A DNA stretch of 64,000 bases from the NCBI GenBank assembly GCA_963847345.1, contig CAWJZU010000015.1, positions 124,001 to 188,000 on the forward strand. The letters are read 5' to 3'. Below, one piece after another: positions 18,670 through 27,818 of this stretch (position 1 is its first letter; every line of letters starts with the position of its first letter). The notes below the pieces were generated by a model that worked only from the letters and a program-made list of their open reading frames with translations, did no database searches and was not told where the DNA came from. The translations under genes were made by a program, and so were the position numbers. Source of the DNA: DATARH01 sp963847345 (GTDB taxonomy: Bacteria; Pseudomonadota; Alphaproteobacteria; ATCC43930; CGMCC-115725).

Positions 18670-18724
18670 CGTTGTCGCCGGAATTTAGCGGCTCTCGGCG
18701 GATGCCGGCCGTCCGAACGCGCCG

Positions 18725-19762
18725 CTACGGGAACACGATCTCGACGCGGCGATTCTGCGGCTCGCGGACCCCGTCGGCGGTCGGGACACGGTTGTCGTTT
18801 TCGCCGCGTCCGCCGACGGTCATGTCGCTGCGCGGCACGCCGAGCCGGGCAAGCGCGTCGGCAACGGCGGCGGCGCGCCGCTCGGACAGGCGCTGGTTGT
18901 AACCGGGCGAGCCGGAGCGGTCGGTGTAGCCGGTGACCTGTATCTGCACCGGCGCGCCGGCGCGATAGGCGGCGGCAGCCTGCTCGATAATACGCCTCCC
19001 GTCGGGCGTTACCGTGGACTTGTCCCAATCGAAGAAAACCAGAAACACCTTTTTTTCGACGGCCGGTGGTGGCGCGGGTAACGGAGGAGCTTCGATCGGT
19101 GGCGGCGGCGTCGGCGGTCCCAGGCGGTAGACAATGCTCGCCATCACGTTTTGCGTGTTGTAGCCGGTCTTGTACGCGATGTTGGTCCCCGACGTGCGGA
19201 AGGTTGCGTTGGTTGTAGCGAAATATCGGTAATCGACATCGACGGCGATGGTTGGCGTCACCTCGTAACGCAGCCCGCCGATCGCCTGATACCCGATCTC
19301 CCATGTGCTGTCGTTGAACAAGGTTCCGACACCGGGAGCGCTGGCCTTGTCTACCAGATACACCCCGCCGACGCCGGCGCCGATATGCGGCTTTACCGGC
19401 CAGCCAAGATCAATTTCATAGATGAGGTTGGCCAGGAACGCGTTCGCCTGGCGGCTGCCGCTGAGGTTACCGAAGCTGGCTCCGCCGATCGTGAGGCTAT
19501 CGGCGCCGTTGCGGCGATAGGCGTACTCCCCCTCGAACCGCCACGGACCTTCTTCGTAGCCGATCCGCGCGCCGACCGCGAACCCGGAATTGAAGCGCTC
19601 GGTGGCGGTCGGCAGGCCGCTGGCCGTCAGCTTCTGGTCCTGCAACAGGGTCCATCCGCCTTCACCGCCAAAATAGAGCGTCTGCGTCTGCGCGGGCATG
19701 ACGGACAGAACGATGGTTGCCGCAAGAGACACCCCGCCCGTGACCGCGATCCGCCTCGACAT
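18725..19762 (-). CDS. OmpA-family outer-membrane protein (beta-barrel plus peptidoglycan-binding domain)
   Basis: 345 residues from ATG 19762, preceded by GGGGGAAGCAG. The signal peptide is about 1-27 (ending PAQTQ), then an eight-strand barrel starting LYFGGEGGWTLLQDQ and ending NVMASIVYRLG. A Pro-rich hinge (PPTPPPPIEAPP) leads to the OmpA C-domain: LVFFDWDKSTVTPDG, then VTGYTDRSGSPGYNQRLSERRAAAV with the Asp and Arg that bind diaminopimelate. It anchors the outer membrane to the cell wall. The barrel resembles Omp25/surface-antigen porins of alphaproteobacteria. Confidence 0.9.
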   Translation of the reverse strand: MSRRIAVTGGVSLAATIVLSVMPAQTQTLYFGGEGGWTLLQDQKLTASGLPTATERFNSGFAVGARIGYEEGPWRFEGEYAYRRNGADSLTIGGASFGNLSGSRQANAFLANLIYEIDLGWPVKPHIGAGVGGVYLVDKASAPGVGTLFNDSTWEIGYQAIGGLRYEVTPTIAVDVDYRYFATTNATFRTSGTNIAYKTGYNTQNVMASIVYRLGPPTPPPPIEAPPLPAPPPAVEKKVFLVFFDWDKSTVTPDGRRIIEQAAAAYRAGAPVQIQVTGYTDRSGSPGYNQRLSERRAAAVADALARLGVPRSDMTVGGRGENDNRVPTADGVREPQNRRVEIVFP

Positions 19763-19930
19763 ACTCTGCTTCCCCCTTGGATCCCGAAACCAACAGGCGA
19801 TCATCAACCGTCGGTATACGCTCGCAAGCGGAAAAACAATCCCTCTTTCGAGCGGCCGGATGCCGGATCGCGGCGCAAGATGGGCACCCGCTTGCACGAC
19901 ACGACCCGGGCGCAAACGCGCCGAACGATG

Positions 19931-20218
19931 TCAGGCGCCTTCGACAATGAAGGCGCGGCCGCGCGAGTTCGCCAGCCGAATCGGCAAGGCGGCCTGGTAT
20001 TCCGGCGAGTTGTACCAGCGCCGCGCGGCCGCGGCGTCGGCGAACTCGATGACGACGACCCGCTTTGGCTCCGGGCCGCCCTCGATCAGCTCGGTCTTGC
20101 CGCCGCGCACGATGAACCGGCCGCCGTACTGGGCGATGCTGGCGCCGGCCAGCGCGCGGTACGGCTCGTAGCCCTCCGGATTGGTAACTTCTACCTCGGC
20201 GATAAAATAGGCCGGCAT
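19931..20218 (-). CDS. DUF1330 domain protein
   Basis: 95 residues, the whole domain. MPAYFIAEVEVTNPEGYEPY, FIVRGGKTELIEG and VVIEFADAAAARRWYNSPEYQ are the family's hallmark blocks. DUF1330 is a dimeric ferredoxin-like (alpha-beta barrel) domain of unknown function, often stress-related. It is separated by 168 bases from the OmpA-like gene and is probably its own unit. Confidence 0.9.
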   Translation of the reverse strand: MPAYFIAEVEVTNPEGYEPYRALAGASIAQYGGRFIVRGGKTELIEGGPEPKRVVVIEFADAAAARRWYNSPEYQAALPIRLANSRGRAFIVEGA

Positions 20219-20448
20219 ATCAATCCTCCAGCACCAGACCGGCCTGCCGCCGGCGGACCAAGCAAGATGTTACCGGTCGGGCACCGCGGCGCCAATGCCC
20301 GCCAGGGAAAGCTCCGGCTATCCTTCGAGGACCCGCACAGCCAAGCATCGAAGGAGGCGCAACCAGTGCGGGCCGAAGCGCGACACTATCCTCCGTCCGT
20401 ATCGTCGGTTCAGCGCGCTGGGCATCGGCGGTGAAGTTACCGCTCGGC

Positions 20449-21231
20449 TTACCAGGGCGGCATCGGGCCGCGCCCCCACCGATCGGGGTGATACGCGGGC
20501 TGCGACCCGTTGAACCCGGGCGGCGGATAAGCTGGTCCGTAAAACATTGGTGGTCGCGGATATTGAGCATCGTAAGGTGGCTGCAGGCCGTCCGCCTCTC
20601 GCGGCGGCGGAGGGTTCCTGTCAGGATAGGTCCCGCCGTTGTAGGACCTGTTGCCGAAGATTTTGTTGCCGTAAGTCATATCACCGTGGGGCGGTGCCCC
20701 CCAGGTCGCAGGCGCCGGTAAAGCCTGGGGCCGCGTCCGCCTCGCACCCCGGTATCCCTCGTGTCCGAGTTCGGCCGCCCGGCGCCGCGCCGTATCTTTT
20801 TCGGCGGCTTCGGCCGCGGCGGCTGCCTCGGCAGCGGTTTTCGCAGCACCGGCCTTTTCCGCGGCCCGCTTCCGGCGACGGGTATTACGAGTAGCCGTGT
20901 GCTGAGAGACGAGTCCTTTCGACCGCCGTGCATGCTCCGTGGCTGCGGGATTTCGCCCGGGTTTCTGCTTTGGCCCGGCGGCTGCGGTTCCTTGCTTTGT
21001 CTTGGGCACGCCCGCCGCCGGGCTGGGCGAGTCCGTTTTCGTTCCTGGCGAATTCGGCCTGGGAGGCGAGGCAGCCGGTATCATCATCGGGGTGTCAGGG
21101 CTTGGCGGCTCCGCCGGCAGGGGCGGGATCGGCGCCGTGGCGACCGGCTCGTCGCCGGCGCCAGCCGATGCCATCCCGATCAGGAACGCGGCGAGTACGG
21201 CGGCAACAAAAACGCCAGCCGTTTGGTTCAT
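20449..21231 (-). CDS. Proline-rich exported protein of unknown function
   Basis: 260 residues from ATG 21231. A clear signal peptide occupies residues 1-24 (AGVFVAAVLAAFLIGMASAGA). After it come a Pro/Ser-rich segment, a Lys/Arg-rich stretch, an Ala/Glu-rich probable coiled coil (KTAAEAAAAAEAAEKDTARRRAAEL) and a Pro/Tyr/Gly-rich tail (YDAQYPRPPMFYGPAYPPP). No family is recognised. The tail resembles cell-envelope or surface-associated disordered regions. A start at 21276 (MIRASFF) would hide the signal peptide and is less likely. It is divergent from the gmd-like gene. Confidence 0.6.
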   Translation of the reverse strand: MNQTAGVFVAAVLAAFLIGMASAGAGDEPVATAPIPPLPAEPPSPDTPMMIPAASPPRPNSPGTKTDSPSPAAGVPKTKQGTAAAGPKQKPGRNPAATEHARRSKGLVSQHTATRNTRRRKRAAEKAGAAKTAAEAAAAAEAAEKDTARRRAAELGHEGYRGARRTRPQALPAPATWGAPPHGDMTYGNKIFGNRSYNGGTYPDRNPPPPREADGLQPPYDAQYPRPPMFYGPAYPPPGFNGSQPAYHPDRWGRGPMPPW

Positions 21232-21837
21232 GAAAGAACCGTGTCGGCGCCAAGCGAAGAAGGACGCGCGGATCATGCTTCGGGGCAGCGGCGGCAGAAT
21301 CTGTCTGTCGTTTGCGTCCGACCGCAAGCCATTGCCACCGAATTTCCCGCCTTCATGCCCATCGTGGGCGCACACAGGTCCGACCCACTCCCTGACTGAT
21401 TGCACTATCGCCGGCACCTCGACGGCAAAGCATACCAGGGTTGCATTGCCTCGTTCGTCCGGCTTGGTCCGGCTCTAAGCTGCGGCGTCGCTACGTTCAG
21501 GTCAAGCAATCCCATGCGCTGGAACCAGCAGGCTCCCCGCCGATCCAGCCGGCGCATCCCGACCCGCTGCTCGACGCGTTTCCAGGTCGCAGCCGCGTCC
21601 CGGTGATCGGCTCTAATAGGTCGAGATTTAACACCTCCGCGTCAGAGAGGAAGGCGCACGGCCTCTCCGAACCGACCCGAATGTGCCTTGCCGCAGGCGG
21701 CAGTCGCATGGCCGAGGTCTTCCTGGGGCGGCAACCGTCAGAAATTGCATTTTTCTTCCAAAGCGGGAACCGATGGTATTGCGGCATTTTAGCAATCGGC
21801 TATCCTCAGGGTAGAACATTGACGCGTGGGGGTAGCA
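21232..21837. other. Intergenic region between divergent genes
   Basis: 606 bases between the proline-rich protein and the gmd-like gene. I see no gene here: the open frames are short, Arg/Ser-rich and have no recognisable motif. The right end holds the candidate gmd promoter. The region is slightly less GC-rich than its flanks (for example around 21615-21640 and 21745-21810). Confidence 0.5.
21779..21806 (+). promoter_or_regulatory. Candidate promoter of the gmd-like gene
   Basis: TTGCGG (21779-21784) and TATCCT (21801-21806) are 16 bases apart and would start transcription near 21813, 25 bases ahead of the ATG. Match is moderate. Confidence 0.35.
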
Positions 21838-22941
21838 ATGACACGAACCGCGCTGATAACCGGTGTTACCGGACAGGACGGTGCCTATCTTGCCCGTTTC
21901 CTCTTGCAGCAAGGATACCGCGTTTTTGGGGGGCAGCGGCGCTCCTCGGGCGGCGGCGACCGGCGGCTGCACGAACTGCGCGTCGCGAAAGCGATCGAAT
22001 ACGTCGATTTCGACTTGGCGGAATTGACCAATATCATGCGCGCTCTCGATCGCGTGAAACCTGATGAGATTTATAACCTGGCAGCGCAAAGCTTCGTCGC
22101 GTTATCGTTCGAGCAGCCGCTGTACACATCCGATGCGGACGCGATGGGGCCATTGCGCATCCTCGAAGCCATCCGGCACACAACGTCGTCGGTCCGCTTC
22201 TATCAGGCCTCGACGTCGGAAATGTTCGGTCTGGCGCAGAACGTGCCGCAAAGCGAGACGACGCCGTTCTATCCGCGCAGCCCGTACGGCGTCGCGAAGT
22301 TGTTCGCCCACTGGGCCACTGTCAATTACCGCGAAAGTTTCGGCATCGCTGCCAGTTCGGGCATCCTGTTCAATCACGAGTCGCCGCTGCGCGGCCGCGA
22401 GTTCGTGACCCGGAAGATTACCGAGTCACTGGCGCGGATCCGTTACGGGCAGCTGGACATGCTCGAATTGGGGAATCTGGATGCTAAACGCGATTGGGGC
22501 TTTGCCGGCGATTATGTCGTCGGGATGTGGAAGATGCTGCAGCACGAGGAGCCGCAGGATTTCGTGCTGGCGACCGGTGAGGCGCACACGGTGCGGGAGT
22601 TCGTCGAGGCGGCGGCGGAACACCTCGATTTCGACATCGAATGGTCCGGATGGGGCGAACACGAACGCGGCATCGACCGGCGCAGCGGACGGGTAATCGT
22701 GCGCGTCAACCCCGCCTTCTACCGCCCGGCCGAGGTCGACCTGCTGATCGGCGATCCGAGCAAGGCGTGCCACGTGCTCGGGTGGGAGCGCAAGATCGGG
22801 TTCCGTCTGCTGGTCGCCATGATGACCGAGGCCGACGCGCGACGGGTACGCGATGATGTGGCGCCCGGGAACGAGGCCGTCATATGGCAGGGCTGGCGCC
22901 GCACCGGGGCCCCAGCCGTATCTGTTTCAAGCGGAGATTAG
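21838..22941 (+). CDS. GDP-mannose 4,6-dehydratase-like NAD-dependent sugar dehydratase
   Basis: 367 residues from ATG 21838 (GGGGGTAG upstream; GTG 21826 is possible). It has the extended-SDR glycine motif ITGVTGQDGAYLARFL, the Ser/Thr of YQASTSEMFG, and the active-site Tyr-x3-Lys in SPYGVAKLFAHW, followed by GILFNHESPLRGREFVTRKI, all strongly gmd-like. It would make GDP-4-keto-6-deoxy-mannose for LPS or capsule sugars. The usual RRSS nucleotide-arm motif is present (GQRRSSGGGD). No GDP-fucose synthase or rhamnose reductase follows, so the end product is unknown. The C-terminus is about 20 residues longer than usual. Confidence 0.88.
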   Translation: MTRTALITGVTGQDGAYLARFLLQQGYRVFGGQRRSSGGGDRRLHELRVAKAIEYVDFDLAELTNIMRALDRVKPDEIYNLAAQSFVALSFEQPLYTSDADAMGPLRILEAIRHTTSSVRFYQASTSEMFGLAQNVPQSETTPFYPRSPYGVAKLFAHWATVNYRESFGIAASSGILFNHESPLRGREFVTRKITESLARIRYGQLDMLELGNLDAKRDWGFAGDYVVGMWKMLQHEEPQDFVLATGEAHTVREFVEAAAEHLDFDIEWSGWGEHERGIDRRSGRVIVRVNPAFYRPAEVDLLIGDPSKACHVLGWERKIGFRLLVAMMTEADARRVRDDVAPGNEAVIWQGWRRTGAPAVSVSSGD

Positions 22942-22949
22942 ATCCCCGG

Positions 22950-22975
22950 CTTTACGGCGGATATCCCGCCTAAAG
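22950..22975. terminator. Candidate bidirectional terminator between gmd-like gene and nadC
   Basis: CTTTA-c-GGCGG and CCGCC-TAAAG flank an ATAT-C loop in the 52-base gap between convergent genes. The A/T-flanked GC stem can work in both directions. Confidence 0.45.
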
Positions 22976-22993
22976 ACGCCGCTCGAGCCGGCG

Positions 22994-23834
22994 TCACGCT
23001 GCGGCGATGTCGAGGCCGAGATCGAGGATCGGCGCGCTGTGCGTGATCCAGCCCGACGAGATCAGATCGACCCCGGCGGCGGCAATCTCGGGGGCGGTTT
23101 CGCGCGTGATGCGGCCGGAGGCTTCGGTAACGGCGCGGCCGGCGACCATCGCTACGGCGCGGCGCAAGGTCGGCGGGTCCATATTGTCGAGCAACACCGC
23201 GTCGAGGCCGTGATCGAGCGCCTCGGCGAGCTGATCCAAGGTATCGACCTCAAGCTCGATTTTGACGAGGTGCCCGGCGTGGGCGCGCGCCCGGTCGAGC
23301 GCCGCGCCGACCCCGCCGGCCAGCGCGACATGGTTGTCCTTGATCAGCATCGCGTCGTCGAGACCAAAGCGGTGATTGGCGCCGCCGCCCAACCGCACTG
23401 CCTCCTTTTCGAGAATGCGCAGCCCGGGGGTCGTCTTGCGTGTGCAGACGATTTTCGCCTTGTGGCCCTCGACCGCATCGACCAGCGAACGGGTCGCGGT
23501 CGCTACACCGGACAGGCGGCAGATCAGGTTCAGCGCGGTCCGCTCGGCGGCGAGCACCGCGCGGGCGTTGCCTTCAATGCGCGCCACCCCCTGGCCGCGC
23601 TCGACACGATCTCCGTCATGATGCAGCCGCTCGATGCGCAGCGTCGGGTCGAGCAGCTCGAAGGCGAGCAGCCCGGCTTCAAGCCCGGCGAGCACGCCGG
23701 GCTGGCGCGCCGCGATCGACAGCATCGATGCGCGCCTCGGCGGGTACGACCGCATCGCTCGTTATGTCGCCGGCACGGCCCAGATCCTCGAGCAGCGCGG
23801 CGCGAACGATCGGCTCAATCAGGATTTGCAGCAT
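22994..23834 (-). CDS. nadC: Nicotinate-nucleotide diphosphorylase (carboxylating), frameshifted
   Basis: Makes nicotinate mononucleotide from quinolinate and PRPP, the last step before the common NAD pathway. The main frame has ARQPGVLAGLEA, AERTALNLICRLSGVAT, CTRKTTPGLR, KEAVRLGGGANHRFGLDD, IKDNHVALAGG and LLDNMDPP, the full set of active-site blocks. Its start at 23755 is artificial. A different frame from ATG 23834 gives MLQILIEPIVRAALLEDLGRAGDITSDAV, the missing N-terminus; the frames meet at about 23726 in CATCGATGCTG with a one-base change. The joined product is about 280 residues. It lies 69 bases after nadA. Confidence 0.88.
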
Positions 23835-23903
23835 TCCAGCTTCGCTTCCGAACTCGCTTCCACCACGGACCGCCGCCAGGACTCCGGCGGTCCAAGGAGG
23901 GAC

Positions 23904-24902
23904 CTACCCGACCGCGAGCATGCGCTCGACCGACAGCCTCGCCCGGTCGGCGATTTCGGGCGCGACGGTGACCTCGTGCGTCATCGTTTCGAGCGCGTGC
24001 CGGATGTTCTGCAGCGTGATCCGCTTCATGTGTGGGCACAGATTGCACGGGCGCACGAAATCGAGATCGGGGTATTGCAGCGCCACATTGTCGCTCATCG
24101 AGCACTCGGTCAGCAACACGACCTTGGGCGGCCGCTTCTGCCCGACAAAATCGGCCATCGCCGCCGTCGAGCCGGCGAAATCGCATTCGGCAATGACCTC
24201 GGGCGGGCATTCCGGATGCGCCAGCACTGTCAGGCCCGGATGCGTCGCGCGCAATTCGCGGATGTCCTCGGGCGTGAAGCGCTCGTGCACCTCGCAATGG
24301 CCCTTCCAGGCGATGATCTCGACCTCGGTCTGCGCCGCGATGTTGCGCGCGAGATACTCGTCCGGGATCATGATGACCTTCGGGACGCCGAGCGCCTCGA
24401 CGATCTTCTTTGCGTTGCCCGACGTGCAACAGATGTCGCTTTCCGCCTTAACCGCGGCCGAGGTGTTGACATAGGTCACGATCGGCACGCCCGGATGCCG
24501 CTGGCGCATGAGGCGCACATCGGCGGCGGTGATCAACTCGGCCAGCGAGCATCCGGCCCGCAGGTCGGGGATCAGCACGGTCTTTTCCGGGTTCAGCAGT
24601 TTCGCGGTCTCGGCCATGAAATGGACGCCGGCGAGTACGATCACCGCGGCGTCGGTGCGCGCCGCCTCGCGGGCCAGCGCCAGGCTGTCGCCGACAATGT
24701 CGCCGACCGTGTGGAAGATGTCCGGCGTTTGATAATTGTGCGCCAAAATCACCGCATTGCGCTCTTTCTTGAGCTTCAGGATAGCGGCGATGTCATCGGC
24801 CAAAACCGGCCATTCGAAGGCCGGGATGTGGCGCTCTACGCGGGCGTAGAGGTCAGGCAGCGGCAGCGGGGTCGCGCGGGTCGGGGTGACGGCGTCAAGC
24901 AT
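23904..24902 (-). CDS. nadA: Quinolinate synthase
   Basis: Condenses iminoaspartate with dihydroxyacetone phosphate to quinolinate using an oxygen-sensitive 4Fe-4S cluster. 332 residues, intact. AHNYQTPDIF, GDSLALA, AGVHFMAETAKLL, PDLRAGCSL (Cys118), GHCEVHERF (Cys203) and CNLCPHMKRITL (Cys286/Cys289) are the conserved blocks and cluster ligands. GGAGAAGGAG precedes the ATG. The downstream partner is nadC; nadB, usually between them, is absent. Two candidate operators lie just upstream. Confidence 0.96.
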   Translation of the reverse strand: MLDAVTPTRATPLPLPDLYARVERHIPAFEWPVLADDIAAILKLKKERNAVILAHNYQTPDIFHTVGDIVGDSLALAREAARTDAAVIVLAGVHFMAETAKLLNPEKTVLIPDLRAGCSLAELITAADVRLMRQRHPGVPIVTYVNTSAAVKAESDICCTSGNAKKIVEALGVPKVIMIPDEYLARNIAAQTEVEIIAWKGHCEVHERFTPEDIRELRATHPGLTVLAHPECPPEVIAECDFAGSTAAMADFVGQKRPPKVVLLTECSMSDNVALQYPDLDFVRPCNLCPHMKRITLQNIRHALETMTHEVTVAPEIADRARLSVERMLAVG

Positions 24903-24920
24903 GTGCGGCTCCTTCTCCGC

Positions 24921-24941
24921 TTATACTCATACTGAGCATTA
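24921..24941. promoter_or_regulatory. Candidate NAD-repressor operator, proximal copy
   Basis: An imperfect palindrome, half-sites ATACTCA and TGAGCAT around TAC, centred 29 bases before the nadA start. On the nadA strand it includes TATAAG, a possible -10, so a bound repressor would block transcription. It matches the second copy at 25002 in 15 of 21 positions. A NadQ- or NrtR-like regulator is my inference. Confidence 0.5.
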
Positions 24942-25001
24942 TGGATGCCCGGAAAAACCGGACGGGTCCCGTCCGGTTCGCCTCCGCCGTCGGGCGGAGG
25001 C

Positions 25002-25022
25002 TTATACTGAAGATGAGAATAA
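25002..25022. promoter_or_regulatory. Candidate NAD-repressor operator, distal copy
   Basis: TTATACTGA-AGA-TGAGAATAA repeats the pattern of the site at 24921, in the same orientation and 81 bases away centre to centre. Two copies of the same partly symmetric word in an otherwise GC-rich gap argue for a regulator-binding pair rather than chance. Confidence 0.45.
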
Positions 25023-25119
25023 GGGCGGCGGGACCGCAGTCAACCCCTGTTACAACTTAATGACGCATGCCAGAGCGCCGTCATCGGCGGTTGCGAAGAG
25101 AATGGTTCATCGCGGTTTG

Positions 25120-26316
25120 CTACACGATGCCTTGCTCGCGCAAGCGCTCAACATCGTCCGCCTCGACGCCGCACAGCGCGTGCAGCAATTCGGCGGTGTG
25201 CTCGCCGAGCAACGGCGGGCGGGTGACGGCGACCGGCGAGTCCGACAGCTTGACCGGGCAGCCGACCGTCTTGTACGTGCCGCGCGTCGGGTAATCGACA
25301 TCGACGATCATCTCGCGCGCCTGCAGATGCGGGTCTGCAAGCACCTCGCCAGTGTCCTGGCAGGCGCCGCACGGCACGCCGGCGTCCGCCATCAGCCGCA
25401 TCACGTCATGCTTCGTGCGTTGCCGCGTCCACGCCTCGACGATCGCGTTCAGCGCGGCGCGGTTCTGCCAGCGTAAATCGGCCGTCTTGAAGCGCGGATC
25501 GTCGGCCAGATCGGGGCGCCCGAGCACCCGTACCAGCGCCGGCCACATCTGCGGCTGCCCCAGGATGATGACGTAATCGTTGGGACCGCCGGGCGCGCAG
25601 GCATAGGTCGTGCCCGGCACGGTGCGCCCGCCCTGGTTGCCGCTGCGCGGCAAGACGCCGCCGTTGCGCTGATGGTCGCGCAGGCTGACCCGGATCAGAT
25701 TGACGACGGCGTCCTGCATCGACACCTCGACATGCTGGCCGCGCCCGGTCGCATGGCGCTGCTGCAACGCGGCAAGGATGCCGATAGCCATGTGCATCCC
25801 GGTGCCGCTGTCGCCGATCGCCGGCAGCACGATGGTCGGCGGGTTCTCGGGAAACCCGGTCACGGCCATCGCGCCGCCCATCGCCTGCGCCACCGGCTCG
25901 TAGCTCTTGAAGTGGGCGTGCGGGCCGTAGCTGCCGAAACCCTTGATCGTCGCGTAAATGAGGCGCGGGTTGAGGTCGCGCAGCGTGTCCCAGCCGAGCC
26001 CCAACCGATCCATCGCGCCCGGGCCGAAATTCTCGAGCAGCACGTCGGATTGCTTCACGACCTCCTTGAACAGCCGTTTTCCGTCGTCGGTCTTCAAATT
26101 GAGCGTCAGGCTGCGCTTGTTGGCGTTGAACAGCAGAAAAAACAGGCTGTCGGTGCCCGGTTTTTCGAGGTGTACGGTGCGCGCGACATCGCCGGCTTTC
26201 GGCTCTTCGAGCTTGATCACATCGGCGCCGAGAAACGCCAGGATCTGCGCGCAGGCCGGCCCGGCCTGGTTGTGCGTCATGTCGATGATGCGAATGCCGT
26301 CGAGGGCTTGGGTCAT
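25120..26316 (-). CDS. CoA-transferase family III (CaiB/BaiF)
   Basis: 398 residues. LDGIRIIDMTHNQAGPACAQILAFLGADVIKLE-type start, FLLFNANKRSLTLNLK, LLENFGPGAMDRLGLG, the KGFGSYGPH motif and LPAIGDSGTGMHMAIGIL with the catalytic Asp region identify the family. These enzymes move CoA between carboxylic acids. Formyl-CoA/oxalate, carnitine and succinyl-CoA acceptors are all in the family, so the substrate is open. It stands alone downstream of the homospermidine synthase gene (86 bases) and may share its transcript. Confidence 0.92.
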   Translation of the reverse strand: MTQALDGIRIIDMTHNQAGPACAQILAFLGADVIKLEEPKAGDVARTVHLEKPGTDSLFFLLFNANKRSLTLNLKTDDGKRLFKEVVKQSDVLLENFGPGAMDRLGLGWDTLRDLNPRLIYATIKGFGSYGPHAHFKSYEPVAQAMGGAMAVTGFPENPPTIVLPAIGDSGTGMHMAIGILAALQQRHATGRGQHVEVSMQDAVVNLIRVSLRDHQRNGGVLPRSGNQGGRTVPGTTYACAPGGPNDYVIILGQPQMWPALVRVLGRPDLADDPRFKTADLRWQNRAALNAIVEAWTRQRTKHDVMRLMADAGVPCGACQDTGEVLADPHLQAREMIVDVDYPTRGTYKTVGCPVKLSDSPVAVTRPPLLGEHTAELLHALCGVEADDVERLREQGIV

Positions 26317-26402
26317 TCCATTTCTCCCGGTCGGGTGTCACTTATCCGCGTCTGTCTTTACAGAAGCTCACCTATTCGCCGTCCTGAAGAGCGACGCAGG
26401 GC

Positions 26403-27818
26403 TCAGACGACGCGGATGTTCTTGAACTGCCAGGGGTCGTCGCGGTCGAGATCCTCCGGGAACAGCCGTTCGCGATCCTGCAGCGGGGTCCAGTCGCCGT
26501 AGACGCCGACGACATCGCCGAGATACGGCCGGCAGATGTCGAGGATGCGGGAGAAATCCATTTCGTCCGGTTCGACGACGCCGCGGCGCGGGTGCTCGAT
26601 CGCCCATACGATGCCGGCGAGGACCGCCGCCGTAACCTGCAAAGAGGTCGCGTTGTTGTGCGGCGCGGCGCGGCGCGCCTCGTCGATCGACAGGCGCGAG
26701 CCGTACCAGTAGACGCCTTTCCGCGGCCCCAGCAGCAGGATGCCGAGTTCGTCGATGCCATCGCTGATCTCGTCCATCATCAGGCGCTTCCTGGTTTGCA
26801 GGCGCCAGTTCTTGCCGGCCAGCTCGTGCAGGCTCAGCACCGCGTCGTCGCACGGGTGGTAGGCGTAATGGCAGGTCGGACGATAGCGGACCGTGTTGCC
26901 GTCATGCACGCTTAGATAGTCGGCGATCGAGATCAACTCGCCATGGGTGATCAGGAAGCCGAGATAGGGGCCTTCGAGCGGCGTCCAGCTGCGCACCCGG
27001 GTACCGGCGCCGGGCCGCAGCAGGTAGATCGCCGCCTGCCCGCCAAAATCGTGGCGCATCCCGTCGATCGGGAAATGCCGCTCATGCGTGCCCCAGCCGA
27101 GTTCGGCCGGCTGCGAGCCTTCGCTGTAAAATCCGTCGATCGACCAGGTGTTGACGAATTCGCCCGGCTCCTTCGGCATCGACGAGACCTGGGTGTCGCG
27201 CTCGGCGATATGAATGGACCTGACCTGGAGGCGCTCGGCGAGACGCGCCCAGCCCACGCGATCGGTCGGCGCCTCGGTTGCCGGGTCGCTGTCGCGCGCG
27301 ACGTTGATCAGGGCCTGCTTGACGAAATGTGAGACGAGACCGGGATTGGCGCCGTGCGTGATGACTGCGGTCGGGCCGGAATCGCCCGTGGAGCGCAGCG
27401 CCAGCGCGCTCTCGCGCAGCGCGTAGTTCGAGCGCGCCGAGGGCGGCAGGTTCGGGTCGGTATAGCCGCCCGGCCACGGCTCGATGCAGGTGTCGAGATA
27501 AAGCGCGCCCTTGTCGTGGCACAGCCCGATCAGCGCGACGCTCGACACGTCGACCGACACGTTAAGCAGGAAATCGCCGGCGCCGAGCCAGCTGTCGAGC
27601 ACGGCGCGATAATTGTCGCGGGTCAGCGCCGTCTCGACAAAGCGCACGCCGAATTCCTCGGCCACCTCATGCCCGCGCAGTTCGGCGGTGATGACGACGA
27701 TCTGGTCCGGGCGCAAATCGATATGGCGCAGCAGCAGCGGCAGGACCCCCTGACCGATGCTGCCAAAGCCGACGATGACGAGACGGCCGGAAAAGGCGGT
27801 GTGCTTTATGTCGGGCAT
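26403..27818 (-). CDS. hss: Homospermidine synthase
   Basis: Makes sym-homospermidine from two putrescines (or spermidine plus putrescine) with NAD as a cycling cofactor, the typical polyamine route of alphaproteobacteria. 471 residues. The Rossmann motif is LVIVGFGSIGQGVLP (residues 12-26); DTCIEPWPGGYTD, THGANPGLVSHFVKQAL, the long saccharopine-dehydrogenase-like catalytic domain and YHPCDDAVLSLHEL are all seen. Intact. It is divergent from the S41 gene. A polyamine-type ABC transporter lies about 20 kb away. Confidence 0.93.
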   Translation of the reverse strand: MPDIKHTAFSGRLVIVGFGSIGQGVLPLLLRHIDLRPDQIVVITAELRGHEVAEEFGVRFVETALTRDNYRAVLDSWLGAGDFLLNVSVDVSSVALIGLCHDKGALYLDTCIEPWPGGYTDPNLPPSARSNYALRESALALRSTGDSGPTAVITHGANPGLVSHFVKQALINVARDSDPATEAPTDRVGWARLAERLQVRSIHIAERDTQVSSMPKEPGEFVNTWSIDGFYSEGSQPAELGWGTHERHFPIDGMRHDFGGQAAIYLLRPGAGTRVRSWTPLEGPYLGFLITHGELISIADYLSVHDGNTVRYRPTCHYAYHPCDDAVLSLHELAGKNWRLQTRKRLMMDEISDGIDELGILLLGPRKGVYWYGSRLSIDEARRAAPHNNATSLQVTAAVLAGIVWAIEHPRRGVVEPDEMDFSRILDICRPYLGDVVGVYGDWTPLQDRERLFPEDLDRDDPWQFKNIRVV

